A stretch of 64,000 nucleotides of DNA from Owenia fusiformis (lineage: Eukaryota > Annelida > Polychaeta > Sabellida > Oweniidae), in NCBI GenBank assembly GCA_903813345.2, contig CAIIXF020000007.1, positions 25,717,564-25,781,563 of the forward strand, in the 5' to 3' direction. A program made the position numbers and the translations under genes. Positions 43,701 through 54,255 of this stretch are shown piece by piece; position 1 is the stretch's first letter, and each line of letters starts with the position of its first letter. The notes under the pieces were generated by a model that made no database searches, had not been told where the DNA came from, and saw only the letters and a program-made list of their open reading frames with translations.

Positions 43701-46700
43701 GTAGCAGTATTTATTTCAAAATACAGCTGTGGGGGAAACTGCTATTTACTTAGATTTGGGCGAAAATGGCCAAATTTCAGTCAAAATCCTCGGGACATAG
43801 GGCCTTTGTCGTAGATTTAGTCAATGATGCAACTCTTAGTAGAATGTGTGCCATATAGGGAATGAAAGCTGGTCGTCAGACGTATCATTTTCTTCAATAA
43901 ACTCAGAGAAAGTCAGGTTAGATTTATGACGTCACAGTGGCAAAGTTAGACTAAGATATTTAGACGTATTTGGGGTAGGGAAAATTAACCCTTTCTAGCC
44001 TAAATGGATAGATTTTTTACATATTCAGCCAGTTCCGACGTTTTTATGCATTTTGAACTAAAAATGATATTTTCTGTCCAAAAAAGTTGCAGAGACAAAA
44101 ATCAGTGTGATGTCATAAAACATTAAGGTATGAGGTTCCATATCCATCCGCCAAAAGGTGTAGTCCATTTAAAAACTTGTAGTTTTGTTCTAAATAACGC
44201 CATAGTTGGCTTCTAGGGTACCTAGTATGCCATTATTGGGTATCAAAATAAAGAGGAAGAGTTCAACTTTCATTTGAATTACGAAAATAGCGATGTAGGT
44301 CAAAAATAGTTCCGACCTGAGCATGTTTACTACGCGTTTGCCCGTCATCTCAGAATTGAGGAAATGGTAGCAAAGGCGAGTTGTAATAAATGGACGCTGA
44401 TATCTCAAAAAGTAACCTGACTCCCTATAATTTGATGTAGATCAATCGAACCCCTATAATGAACAGGTACATTTTGATATATAACACTATGGGGGGTAAG
44501 CGTTTTATAGTTGATCAGGAACGCCATATGGGCAAAGTATTGTTCTGAATTTTCGAATTTGGTGTTGGATTGCGGTACTCATACCTCATAAGTAAAATTC
44601 CATTGGTTAAACCATACTATTAATATTTTGCATACGTCCGATTTCATTGCATTAAAATGCGATGTCATTGAGCTAGATCCGCGATGTTTTTAAAATGCCG
44701 AAACATTCTACTGACGGAATTTAGAAAATACATTGAATTTGGCCCCTGAATCAGCATCAAGAAAAATTAAAATTCTAGAGAATGGGGATGAACATGTCAA
44801 ATATAACAAATCCCATCGCAGATTGGTCAGAATTAAATGTAGTGCAAGTGACTCAGATCCCTTCCTTTGTGGATATTTTTTCAAGATCGTGAATAAACAA
44901 TAATTTGCCGAGTATCAAGGTGACACGCGGTACTAACTCTCCGGGGCGTATCGAAACCAAAACGCCCCGCAAAACCGTTAATTTGAATTTAAACCTACCC
45001 TTTCCTTGGAAAATCAATGATTGTGAGTCTCACAGTACACCGTTTTTCTTCAAACTTTTTCCATTAAAACCTTCACAGAAATACCTTTCGAGACATTGCT
45101 TTTGTGTACAGAGTCGCTCGTTTTAGCGGCGTTTTGGTCCCATGTGAGAAGATGCAAATCTCCAGAGCTTTCAACCAAAAGCCTCGATATATCGCCAGTT
45201 CTTTTATTATTCTCCCTTATATTTTGCACAAGGACTCCCATTAATTACAACCCTCCATCTCTGCATCAACATATTTATTACATTAAACGCAGCAATTTCC
45301 AAAAGTCCTACGCATCTGTTCGAAATTGATCAAAACGCCACGCCACGGACCAAAAACGCCGCTAAAACGAGGGACTTTGTAAACAAAAGCAATGTCCCGA
45401 CTGAAAGGTATTTCTGTGAAGGTTTTAATGGAACAAGTGTAGTGTGAGACTCACAATCATTGATTTTCCAAAGACAGGGTAGATTTGAAATTCAAATTAA
45501 CGGTTTTGCGGGTCGTTTTGGCTTCGATACGCCCCGGTGAGTTAGTTCCGCGTGGGTGAGGGCAGGAAGCAAAATAAAACAAGATAGACCATGGTAATAT
45601 ATGGCGCTTTGTCACAGTGCTATCCATCGGAATAATTGTTCTGGGACAGTATGTCGTGTTCGGTTTACTGTACTTAACAAGCCCGTTCTTTTAACACTTT
45701 CCCGGTTTACCTATGGCGCTGGTCAAGGTGTGATCGATTTTCCTTTTAAAGTTTATCAACGTCCGGATGCATGAGCAGTATTTATCCTTCAAAATGTTTC
45801 ACTTTTTCTCTTGAAAATGTGTATGTTAAACTTTCAAGATAAACAATGAATGTTGTTCACATACATAGGTTGAAAAGAAATGCTTATAAAGGTCGCCCTA
45901 TTGCATACTTCTATTATAACAGGCCATTGGGAGCCGTCGTTAATAACACCTTTAATTTTTACGCTTACCTAGGTAGTGAGGTTACTTGTTTTTTCTTATG
46001 TATTTTTATGTGATACTTCAGAAAATTTTTGTCTGACGCGCCATATCCGGGGCGAAAGTTGTCAAAATTGGGTTTTTGACCCTAAAAAGGAAAATTACAG
46101 GGGGTACATTAACATCATTGAATAATTCATTCAGTTAGTCTTCAATAATCATAATCATTTTATTGAGAGTTGGTGATTTTTAGAGTGCTAAAATGTTCTG
46201 ATATCTGTTGATTTGAAAAATAATCCACATTCTATATTATGTACAGGTACAGGTTTTACCAAAATTAAGGATTTTCTCAGCAAAAATTGTGGTTTCCATG
46301 GCAACCACGAGTGACAGACCATTGAAAGTTTGCATACTACCTTAAAATGATCTCATCAACTCTCGATAAAATTATTATGATGATTGAAGACCAACTGAAT
46401 GAATTATTCAATGATGATAATGTACCCCCTGTAATTTTCCTTTTTAGGGTCAAAAACCCAATTTTGACAACTTTCGCCCCGGATACGGCGCATCAGACAA
46501 AAAATTTCTGAAGTATCACATAAAAATACATAAGAAACAAGTAATTTCAATTTGTTCAGAAGCGGGTACATTTTTCGGTGCTACCTCACTAACTAACCCT
46601 AGCTAACAGAAACATCGAATACCAACGCCGTAGTGTCAGATTGGCCGTAGGACGACTTGCGAACATATGACGGCGTCTAACTTGATATTTGTCAAAAACC

Positions 46701-46928
46701 TTGCGATGTCCACAAATCTTGTTTTATCACTCAAACTCAGTCCTTATAACATGTATTGCATATTTTAATATGTGTACACTATGTTATTTCATAAAATTGT
46801 AACACATGAAACCACTCATCGTATTATTAAATGATTCTCTTATTATTATATTTTCCAGGGCTGGAGTTGTGGCCGACTATTTCAGGTATTGGGATAACGT
46901 GAGGAGTGCGCCAATGCCGTCGTCATAA
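40756..46928 (+). CDS. Reeler-domain secreted defense-like protein, three exons
   Basis: The exons are 40756-40948, 42071-42308 and 46859-46928. The introns are GT...AG with matching phases 1 and 2. The total is 501 nt, giving 166 aa plus TAA. A signal peptide (MYALFIVASFGLFSVVFG) is followed by a single Reeler domain covering nearly all the rest: NGAPTISTVCTKLLPYHG, APYTISYDPTSYSPG, NFKGFLLQARDSSDRLVGEF, ARRSVTITWKAP and VGPVTF. The last exon completes it as RAGVVADYFRYWDNV. Stand-alone Reeler proteins of this size resemble the insect Hdd11/defense-protein family, which is induced on infection and secreted. No transmembrane or DOMON domain follows. An immune role here is inferred from the family; intron 2 is 4.5 kb with two foldback elements. 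Confidence 0.88.
41905..42000. repeat. Short foldback beside Reeler exon 2
   Basis: GATATCATCCTCCTTAGCAGG and CCAGAATC at the left are imperfectly inverted at the right as GATTCTGG and CCTGCGTACGGAGGATGGGT. It ends about 70 bp before the exon-2 acceptor. Confidence 0.55.
42309..44917 (+). other. Reeler gene intron 2, unassigned part
   Basis: AT-rich intronic sequence without domain-bearing ORFs on either strand. Several short ORFs of 60-150 codons have no recognisable motif. I see no repeat structure here that I can define. Confidence 0.3.
44918..45560. mobile_element. Foldback element in Reeler intron 2
   Basis: Arms of about 220 bp are imperfect reverse complements. The left reads GACACGCGGTACTAACTC, GGGGCGTATCGAAACCAAAA, CAATGATTGTGAGTCTCACA and GTTTTAGCGGCGTTTTGGTCC. 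The right arm carries their inverses in mirror order. The spacer is about 200 bp. Short ORFs here arise from the arms only. Confidence 0.75.
45968..46600. mobile_element. Second foldback element in Reeler intron 2
   Basis: Arms near 45980-46190 and 46350-46560 mirror each other. The left has ATGTGATACTTCAGAAAATTT, GGGGCGAAAGTTGTCAAAAT and ACAGGGGGTACATTAACATC; the right carries the inverses. The outer ends resemble GGTAGTGAGGTTA and its inverse. It ends about 260 bp before the last Reeler exon. Confidence 0.75.
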
Positions 46929-47649
46929 CTTGAATGTGACAAGAGAAGAAATCTATATGTGCATACAAACAAATTCGTGAAAAACAATTCCTAAAAACAA
47001 CTTTAGAGGAGTTCATAGGTTTTTTATCATATTACACATCCTTGATTTATGTCTACAATCTGATCATAACACGTCGGGAGATCCAGGGAACAATGGGAAC
47101 TTACAGATGGAGTGCAAATTGCATCAGGCCAGTAGCCGTGGTGGGGGCTTCGAATTCAAAATCAAAACCACCTGGCATTATGTAAAAATTGACCCCCTGG
47201 CAAAAGCTAGCTGCAGGCATGTTGTATTGAGAGGTTCTTCTTTCATGTAAAACAATTACAGTAATTGAAAAACTACATCAGTACTAACGTAAATAACTAT
47301 TATTAGTAAACTACTATTCGAAAATGAGATCACAGACGTCGTGAGATCGAAGGAACAATACCTGATCATGGCAAAGTACATTGAAAAACTATTTGTTTGA
47401 GGAAAAGTTTAGATGTAATTTCTAAAGCATTTAATTTGAATTACATATAGTTATGCTGTAACCTCTTCACGTGTGTAGCTACTCCACGATATAGCCATAT
47501 AGGGTGCATAATGATGACCGGCAATAGTATTTAATGCTTATTGAAATTAGATTAAATATATTACACAAAACGAAACTAAAAATTCAAGGAATCTTATTGA
47601 AGTAGGTATCTTAAGTGTAAGAGGCGTAGAAAATTAATCAAGTTCACAC

Positions 47650-48170
47650 AGGAATAGCCTGACAACAGTAAAGTCAGATACCGTTGTCACAAATGGTTGA
47701 CATAACCGTTGCTTCAATTAGATTTTCATGAACTGTAGGTTTAATAGAGCACCTAGAGTAGAGTAGTAGTTGGAACAACAATCAATCAAAGTGTCTTAAT
47801 ACTCTTTGTACAGTTAATAATGTTCTACCATCGAAATAAAGTCTTTAATTTAACCGATCAAAATGAGATACGGCAAAACGGACACAGTATTTACCATATG
47901 TCGTTGTCTTTCTAAATTACTCAAATTCAGATTCCGTTGTCATTGACGATATCGAAGACGCTATATTGTGGCGACTTACGACTCAGTTTGATCGACATTG
48001 GGATTTCATATGAAACATCATCACAAGAGCTTAATACATGCACAGAAGTAGCGACGATAAAATCCCATGTAATGAGGACCAAGTGATTAAACAGTCAGAC
48101 AATTGAAGCGACGGTTATGTCCGCCATTTGTGACAACGGTATCTGATTTTACCGTTGTCAGGCTATTCCG
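47650..48170. mobile_element. MITE with ~75-bp terminal inverted repeats
   Basis: The left end GGAATAGCCTGACAACAGTA, then CAGATACCGTTGTCACAAAT and CATAACCGTTGCTTCAATT, is inverted at the right end finishing CTGTTGTCAGG-like CCGTTGTCAGGCTATTCC. The interior of about 370 bp has no ORF. The target duplication is not clear. Confidence 0.7.
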
Positions 48171-48634
48171 GTTTGATGTTGTAATCGTACAGGCAAAAGA
48201 TTAAGACGTTTTTACGACTATAGTACTAGCATGGGATAAATATCTTCTGTTGATGAGGTATTCATATCTTGTAAAGTAAATTACTACATCCATTTGAGCT
48301 TATTGAGAACCATACATACTTCTTTCACACATAAGACGAATCCACACATCACTTTCCAGTGCCTTTGATTATTTAAAACGAGGTTTCCGCTCGGTCCAGT
48401 ATTTATTTTCCGGCAACTTGATTCCATACTGGAGAGAATTATTCAAATCAATAAACTGTAACTCCCGCCACAATACATTAGAGTTCCAGAACGCCCATGG
48501 GCGTTTACTTCGTGAGGACGTTTAGTCGAAAGTCTAAATTCTCCAAGAGGTTGGTATTTTAAAATGGGCAAAATACCATACAATGGTATAGTTACCATAA
48601 AGCTGAATAAGGCTTACATAATATATATCTCTTG

Positions 48635-48985
48635 TTTGTCTTTAATTTGCTTGGACCAAACTTCCATTGACTTCAATGCTAGAAACTTGCAATAGTCACT
48701 CAATCTCATGATTTACCAATAAGTGTTGGTCGAATCTGTCTGAAACTCGAGTGGCATACTATTAGATGACCCTGTCAATGTACATATTGTGATTAAACGT
48801 GAAAATGCTGGTTGTCATACGAATAAACCAAGGTTTTAAGAATTTTAGCATTGCATCAATGGAGATTTGGCCCAATTTTTTTCTTAACGGAAAATGATTC
48901 AAATGACATAAATGTGTGAATCAAAGCTATTATTGGAGAAAACCTTTCACTGAATTCAAATATGCTATTCCATATTTGTCACTTC
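48635..48985 (-). repeat. Interspersed repeat, copy B
   Basis: Reverse-complement partner of 39595-39815. It contains TCATGATTTACCAATAAGTG and, farther right, TTCACTGAATTCAAATATGC, with an extra ~130 bp between the matching segments relative to copy A. It lies upstream of the first TLR gene. Confidence 0.6.
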
Positions 48986-49286
48986 TATGACACATGTTTT
49001 AAGCATTTTATGAATTCGTTGATTCCACCCCCGCGATGACTCATATTTTTTATTGACTGTGGTATTGCAATATTTAACACCGACACTCGTCCGAGCTGTT
49101 CACTTGTATAGCAGAGCAGCCGAGGTGACATCACTCATATACGTTATCAGAACATCAAAGTACACATGAGTCTAACAAAAATCAAACAATTGACAGTGCT
49201 AGGGATGCTGACTTTCTGAATAAACTGAAGAGGTACATATTCATCACTTTGCCAATTCTTCACAATCTAACACATTCTTATATAAG

Positions 49287-51770
49287 ATGAAGTGGGAAAA
49301 GCTACATTTCTGCATTTTTGCATGCCTAGTGGTATCGATCAGTTCAAGACGAAATAAAGACAATTACGTGGACAATCAGTCGATTCTAATCGAGAATGGT
49401 AGGTGCAAAATCTCCTGTGCCAACTCTACTGATGGTTGTAGTTTTCTCTGTGAGGGGGTTAACTTAACAAAAGGATTTCCGGAAATCCCCGGATATGTGA
49501 CTGATTTAAAAATCAAATCCTGCATTATGTCAACCATGATCAACTATTCATTTGGCATACTGCCACTTCTAAGAAGTATAACAGTAATGAATTCGAAAGT
49601 GAAAACAGTTTCGAATGATGCTTTCAGCATGATGTCAAACCTAACAACAGTGATAATTACAGGCAATTTGCTAAAATCAATTCCACCAAACATATTTTGG
49701 TTGCCTTTGTTAAAGCACGTGGATTTATCCAGCAATCTTATCAGGGATATCAACTTCCCTGACAATTTAACAACAGGTGGAAACATATCTATAAATCTGT
49801 CAAATAACTCAATCGGCGGCATACTGAATGGAACATTCCGCGAATTCACAGGTTTTGATGCAGTGTCGTTATCTTTGGCTCATAATAATATTTCAAGTAT
49901 TAAAGATAATACATTTTCTGGAATCAATCGTTTTAACACTCTCGATCTGAGTAGGAATGACTTCAAGACTAAGGTCTATCTTATGGACATAGGATATAGC
50001 ATACAGACAATACCAACTAAGGAGTTGAAATTGGTCAGGTGCAACTTGAATCGTCATTTGGACTCGTCTATGTTTCGGCTGATGTCCAAAACAGACATTG
50101 AGATCCTTGACCTTAGCGAAAACAGTTGGGATATATGGCCAAACGATACATTGATACACCTCCCTAAGCTCCAACATTTCACCGCCGATCACAATCCGTG
50201 TTTTGCTTTTTTCTATGCTGCAGAAGAATTGACAAATGCCCGATACGTCTCACTGGCCTCGAATGCGTTACTGAAAACTCAGATAGTTGGAATAATTTTT
50301 AAAAATTCGCCGAAGCTAGAGTATCTTGACGTAAGCAGCAACCATTTCCAATTCAAAATCAATTTTCATCTATTGAATATTTCATCGCTGAAAACATTCA
50401 ATTTTTCTAACAATAACCAAAGAATACACAAGGCAAGGCGCAAAATGTATTTTAACTCGTTAATGCCGAATCTAGAAATCTTGCGACTTCACGACATTAA
50501 TGCGGACTGGGTTAATTATATTGACCTGGGAGATTTTGTAGTTACAAACATGTCAAAACTAACAGAGCTAGATCTCAGTCACAATAAAATTTGTATAAGT
50601 TGTTCAAGTGTAATTGACAAGTTTAAAGGCTTGGATCGGTTACATAAACTCAATATGTCATATAACAGCCTTATACGTGCAACATTCGATGATATGAATG
50701 CGTTTTTCGATCAACTCCCAACACTTGAAATCATAGATTTGTCGTTCAACAGCTTACAACATCTGCCATATAACCTTTTCAATGTAATGCCTAATCTAAC
50801 TACGGTTATTCTTGACGGTAATCGCTTGACATCTTTCTCCGATAAGTACTTGAGGAACAATCACAATTTGGAGAAGCTATATCTACAAAGAAACGCACTG
50901 ACTTGGATAGATGGAAATACGTTTGCAAATATAAAATTACAATCCTTGGACATCCGGTCAAACGCATTTTATTGCAGCTGTGAACTGATTGGTTTAAGGA
51001 AATGGCTCAATTCCAGAAGCGCGACTATTAAAGTATATGGGGAAAACCAATTCTGCAAAACTCCTGGAATATACAACGACAGAACCATCAAGACATTTGA
51101 ATTACCCTGGCTTCAATGTTACAACCATCTTCTCATAATGTTATCGGTATGGATTGGTGCTCCACTTTTGCTTGCGAGTGTGGTCGCTGTCATTGTTTCA
51201 TATTTCCGTTGGGACATTAAATACTGGTGGATCCTTCGGAGATCGCGACGTTCAAGAAATGGATACACAGAGGTATCTGGATTGGGAGATAACATATTCA
51301 AATATGATGGCTTTGTTTCTTACAATAGCGATAATGAAGATTGGGTGACCCAACAACTTTCACCAAATCTGGAACATTCTGATGATGACGTCAACGTCAA
51401 ATTGTGTATTGCGGAGCGTGACTTTACTCCAGGAGAGTTCATTGCAGACAACATCGTAAACTCAATAAATGAGAGTAGGAAACTCATGTTTGTTATAACA
51501 GAAGAGTTCATCAAAAGTCAATGGTGTGCATTCGAGCTAGAAATGGCGCATTTGAGACAGTTCGATGAAAAGAAAAACCTAATCGTGCTCATATTTTTAG
51601 ATAAAATACCGAAAAAGAAATTACCAAGGAAGATCCGTTTACTCATGCGCCATGTGACCTACGTTGAATGGGACGAAAAAAGTACTCGTGCCCAGCGGCT
51701 TGTGTGGAAGAAATTAAAGCTTAGCTTGCTCGACTTTCCGTGTGATCTGACCTACGGAGTTACCCCTTAA
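49287..51770 (+). CDS. Toll-like receptor 1 (intronless)
   Basis: The protein is 827 aa in a single exon. It has a signal peptide (1-20), then a Cys-bearing N-terminal cap (CKISCANSTDGCSFLC) and a run of leucine-rich repeats (about 60-555), for example LKHVDLSSNLIRDI, LEYLDVSSNHFQF and LEIIDLSFNSLQHLP. A single LRRCT Cys cluster begins NAFYCSC (about 557-610), followed by a transmembrane helix (about 613-637) and a cytoplasmic TIR domain (about 670-815). TIR box 1 is YDGFVSYN and box 2 is LCIAERDFTPGEF, with the conserved RD..PG. The usual FW box 3 is not evident. One cysteine cluster places it in the single-cluster class. It should sense ligands outside the cell and signal through MyD88-type adaptors, by family knowledge. 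The tandem paralogue is at 54256. Confidence 0.95.
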   Translation: MKWEKLHFCIFACLVVSISSRRNKDNYVDNQSILIENGRCKISCANSTDGCSFLCEGVNLTKGFPEIPGYVTDLKIKSCIMSTMINYSFGILPLLRSITVMNSKVKTVSNDAFSMMSNLTTVIITGNLLKSIPPNIFWLPLLKHVDLSSNLIRDINFPDNLTTGGNISINLSNNSIGGILNGTFREFTGFDAVSLSLAHNNISSIKDNTFSGINRFNTLDLSRNDFKTKVYLMDIGYSIQTIPTKELKLVRCNLNRHLDSSMFRLMSKTDIEILDLSENSWDIWPNDTLIHLPKLQHFTADHNPCFAFFYAAEELTNARYVSLASNALLKTQIVGIIFKNSPKLEYLDVSSNHFQFKINFHLLNISSLKTFNFSNNNQRIHKARRKMYFNSLMPNLEILRLHDINADWVNYIDLGDFVVTNMSKLTELDLSHNKICISCSSVIDKFKGLDRLHKLNMSYNSLIRATFDDMNAFFDQLPTLEIIDLSFNSLQHLPYNLFNVMPNLTTVILDGNRLTSFSDKYLRNNHNLEKLYLQRNALTWIDGNTFANIKLQSLDIRSNAFYCSCELIGLRKWLNSRSATIKVYGENQFCKTPGIYNDRTIKTFELPWLQCYNHLLIMLSVWIGAPLLLASVVAVIVSYFRWDIKYWWILRRSRRSRNGYTEVSGLGDNIFKYDGFVSYNSDNEDWVTQQLSPNLEHSDDDVNVKLCIAERDFTPGEFIADNIVNSINESRKLMFVITEEFIKSQWCAFELEMAHLRQFDEKKNLIVLIFLDKIPKKKLPRKIRLLMRHVTYVEWDEKSTRAQRLVWKKLKLSLLDFPCDLTYGVTP

Positions 51771-51941
51771 TCGTGAAATATATATGCATATGATTAGGTT
51801 GCAGCTTCAATGTATGCTATCTATTTGAAAATATAAACTTGCTTTGCCGAGTGTTTGGATGTGGGAATTCCCATAAGACGTAAAAATATGTGTACATCAT
51901 TTTTTGATTTGACTTGTGGAATATGTGCTTTACTATACCCT

Positions 51942-51947
51942 AATAAA
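51942..51947 (+). other. Candidate poly(A) signal of TLR 1
   Basis: AATAAA lies about 175 nt after the TLR stop codon, in the context CCTAATAAACG. Motif and distance are both plausible. Confidence 0.5.
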
Positions 51948-52237
51948 CGTGCATATGATGTATACGTGTACTGCGGTGGTTGCAGCATCACTTGTTGTAC
52001 GTTACTTATGTACCATCTGTAAATAGGAAATATTTATTCTCGGTGCTTTATCATTTATGAATATTACTTACTTCTATATGAAATGATTGTACAAATGGTG
52101 AATGCCTTTGAGGGAAATAGCGCATGTTCCCGAAGCTGCATGCCGAGGGAACAAGTCAGTAGACAGGATATTCCCGAGGGGAAATATTTATACTACTTCC
52201 TTAAAATGTGGCAGTCACTATTTGTTTATTATACATA

Positions 52238-52517
52238 CCGGGTGGGCATAAAAAATGAGCCGTACTTCGGCACCTGATATTTCCAGGAAAGATGGAGGAC
52301 CAGTTGATTAATTTCTCAAGGGTAACATAGGGAACAGGCGTTTTGACTCATATTTTTTGTATTTTGATCCCATTACCAAAACTTTTCAAGGATGAAACTG
52401 AAATTAATTGTTATATAGCGAGATAAGTGGTTTCACGTGCACATTTTTAAAAGTAGAGGTACGAGGGTCATGGAGATATCAGGTGACAAAGTACGGCTCA
52501 TTTTTATGCCCACCTGG
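52238..52517. mobile_element. 280-bp TA-flanked MITE
   Basis: The left end CCGGGTGGGCATAAAAAATG, then AGCCGTACTT, is inverted at the right as AAGTACGGCTCATTTTTATG, then CCCACCTGG. TA lies on both sides (52236-52237 and 52518-52519). The TIRs extend to about 50 bp. There is no ORF. A mariner-type mobiliser is likely. Confidence 0.75.
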
Positions 52518-52519
52518 TA

Positions 52520-54255
52520 TACGCATAGTAAACAAAAAAGAAGGTCTTTTAATTACAACATTAATGCTTGTAGGTCACTAATGGCATATTATAAATAAAA
52601 AATAGATATAACATTTAAAGAGATAGATGGTATGTATTAGATATATTTACATCAACAAAGCGCGCTCCTTTAGGTTAAAGTGTGTTTTATGTTAAAGTGT
52701 GTTTTATGTATATCAGATACATTTGCATTATCAATTAAAGTTATTTTTGTGATTTATAAAATTAATTTGCAAGAATACCGGGACGTTGCCGTAGGGCTGA
52801 ACTTATCTGAGCCCCATTGATAGTTATACAAATTAACAAATGCCCAGTAAAAGAAAATATTATCTGTCCAAGACAAGAAAAGGTATTTCACTTTTTGTGA
52901 ATCTCCCCGACCAAGAAGTCACATTTTTAAAGAAAATTGAATTTTCAAAGCTGATGAACTCTTTTCAAAACCACATTTCTGGATGGAATTTTACATGTAG
53001 ATTCGAAATATGACATCAGTTTGACTGAATTTTGAATTGTTAATGACGTTAATTAAGATAATTTCTACTCGCACCTAGTCTATTTCACCAATGGCTAAAA
53101 CAATTTCATCACTCCTTGGCAGTGATATAAAAATGGTAAGGATGAGTAGTCCGCTCTGCAGCGTATGGCTAGGCTATGTATGAGTCCACAGAAAAGAACA
53201 CAAGGAATTTCAAATAATAGTTCCTTGCTCCGTTTCTCATGATTAGATAGTAAACCGTGGCCGTGGAAATAACCCAAAGATTATTGCTCACCTCTATCGG
53301 TCGTCAAGATTACTACTATAGAACAATAACAATATAAGAAGATATATAGTCTTGTCAACGTATACATTACGTTTTCGATATTATCTTTAATATAACCCAC
53401 ACATTGGCATTTGTATCATAAAAATCGAACCAGTTAATACATTCACAAGACTTCCGATTTTAGCACTTAAGAAAAACATAAACATATGTTTTGTATGAAA
53501 ATCGTCCGTAAAATGAACATACTTTTGGATTGGGACAATTAAAATAGATAACAAGTGTTTTTGCGATTTGATTTACGGCTGGGCAAAATCTGACGTAACC
53601 TTTTGGTCAGATGCGTTGGTCCTTTAATATTTGCGTTGACGTTGCGTTGCGCTCGGTAAATGGTTCAATTCTTGTTTTGAGCTACAGTGCAATTGAAGAC
53701 GATACAGGGAAACACAGGGTATTGGAAATTCCAAACTGTTCCAGCATATCTTTTGCATGTATTTTCAGAAATTAAATACAGCCTTTACAATATTTAAGAA
53801 AGGAACATAAAATGTATTAAAATGAAGCGAAATGAAAAATGAAACAATTTTAAGGGTGGCAATAACTTATAGATTATGAAAGAAAGAGATGAATCATATA
53901 TCAAATACCCTGTGTATAACATTAAAAACGTGAACAGGGAAGTATAACTCAGACCGCATTGATGTGATCGTGTTTAAGTTTCATTTAAATAACAATATAT
54001 ACGGCTTGGTTTTTATCGAACAAAGAGGCATCTACTTCCTCGAAGTTCTTACTAAATTTCGCAAACACACGATCCACCTATAGCTATATATAGCTAGACA
54101 GGTGAGGTAATTTCATTTGGCTTCCTTCTTACGACCGATGTGAAGAACATTATTATGATTTTATAACAAACATAATTAACACTTCGTGTTCAGTTTGGAA
54201 TTGAAGTTGTCTTGATTTAAACGTGCTATCAAAAATCAGAAAGTGAAAGTGAAGG
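52520..54255. other. Intergenic region between the two TLR genes
   Basis: No supported ORF. A tandem pair of TTTTATGTTAAAGTGTG-type blocks lies near 52675-52705. The promoter of the second TLR should lie near 54000-54250, but no TATA box or other element is distinctive. Confidence 0.3.

Noticed and set aside
51119-51514. Minus-strand ORFs opposite the TLR TIR domains
   Set aside because: The same shadow ORF appears in both paralogues because the TIR DNA is nearly identical. There is no independent evidence of coding.
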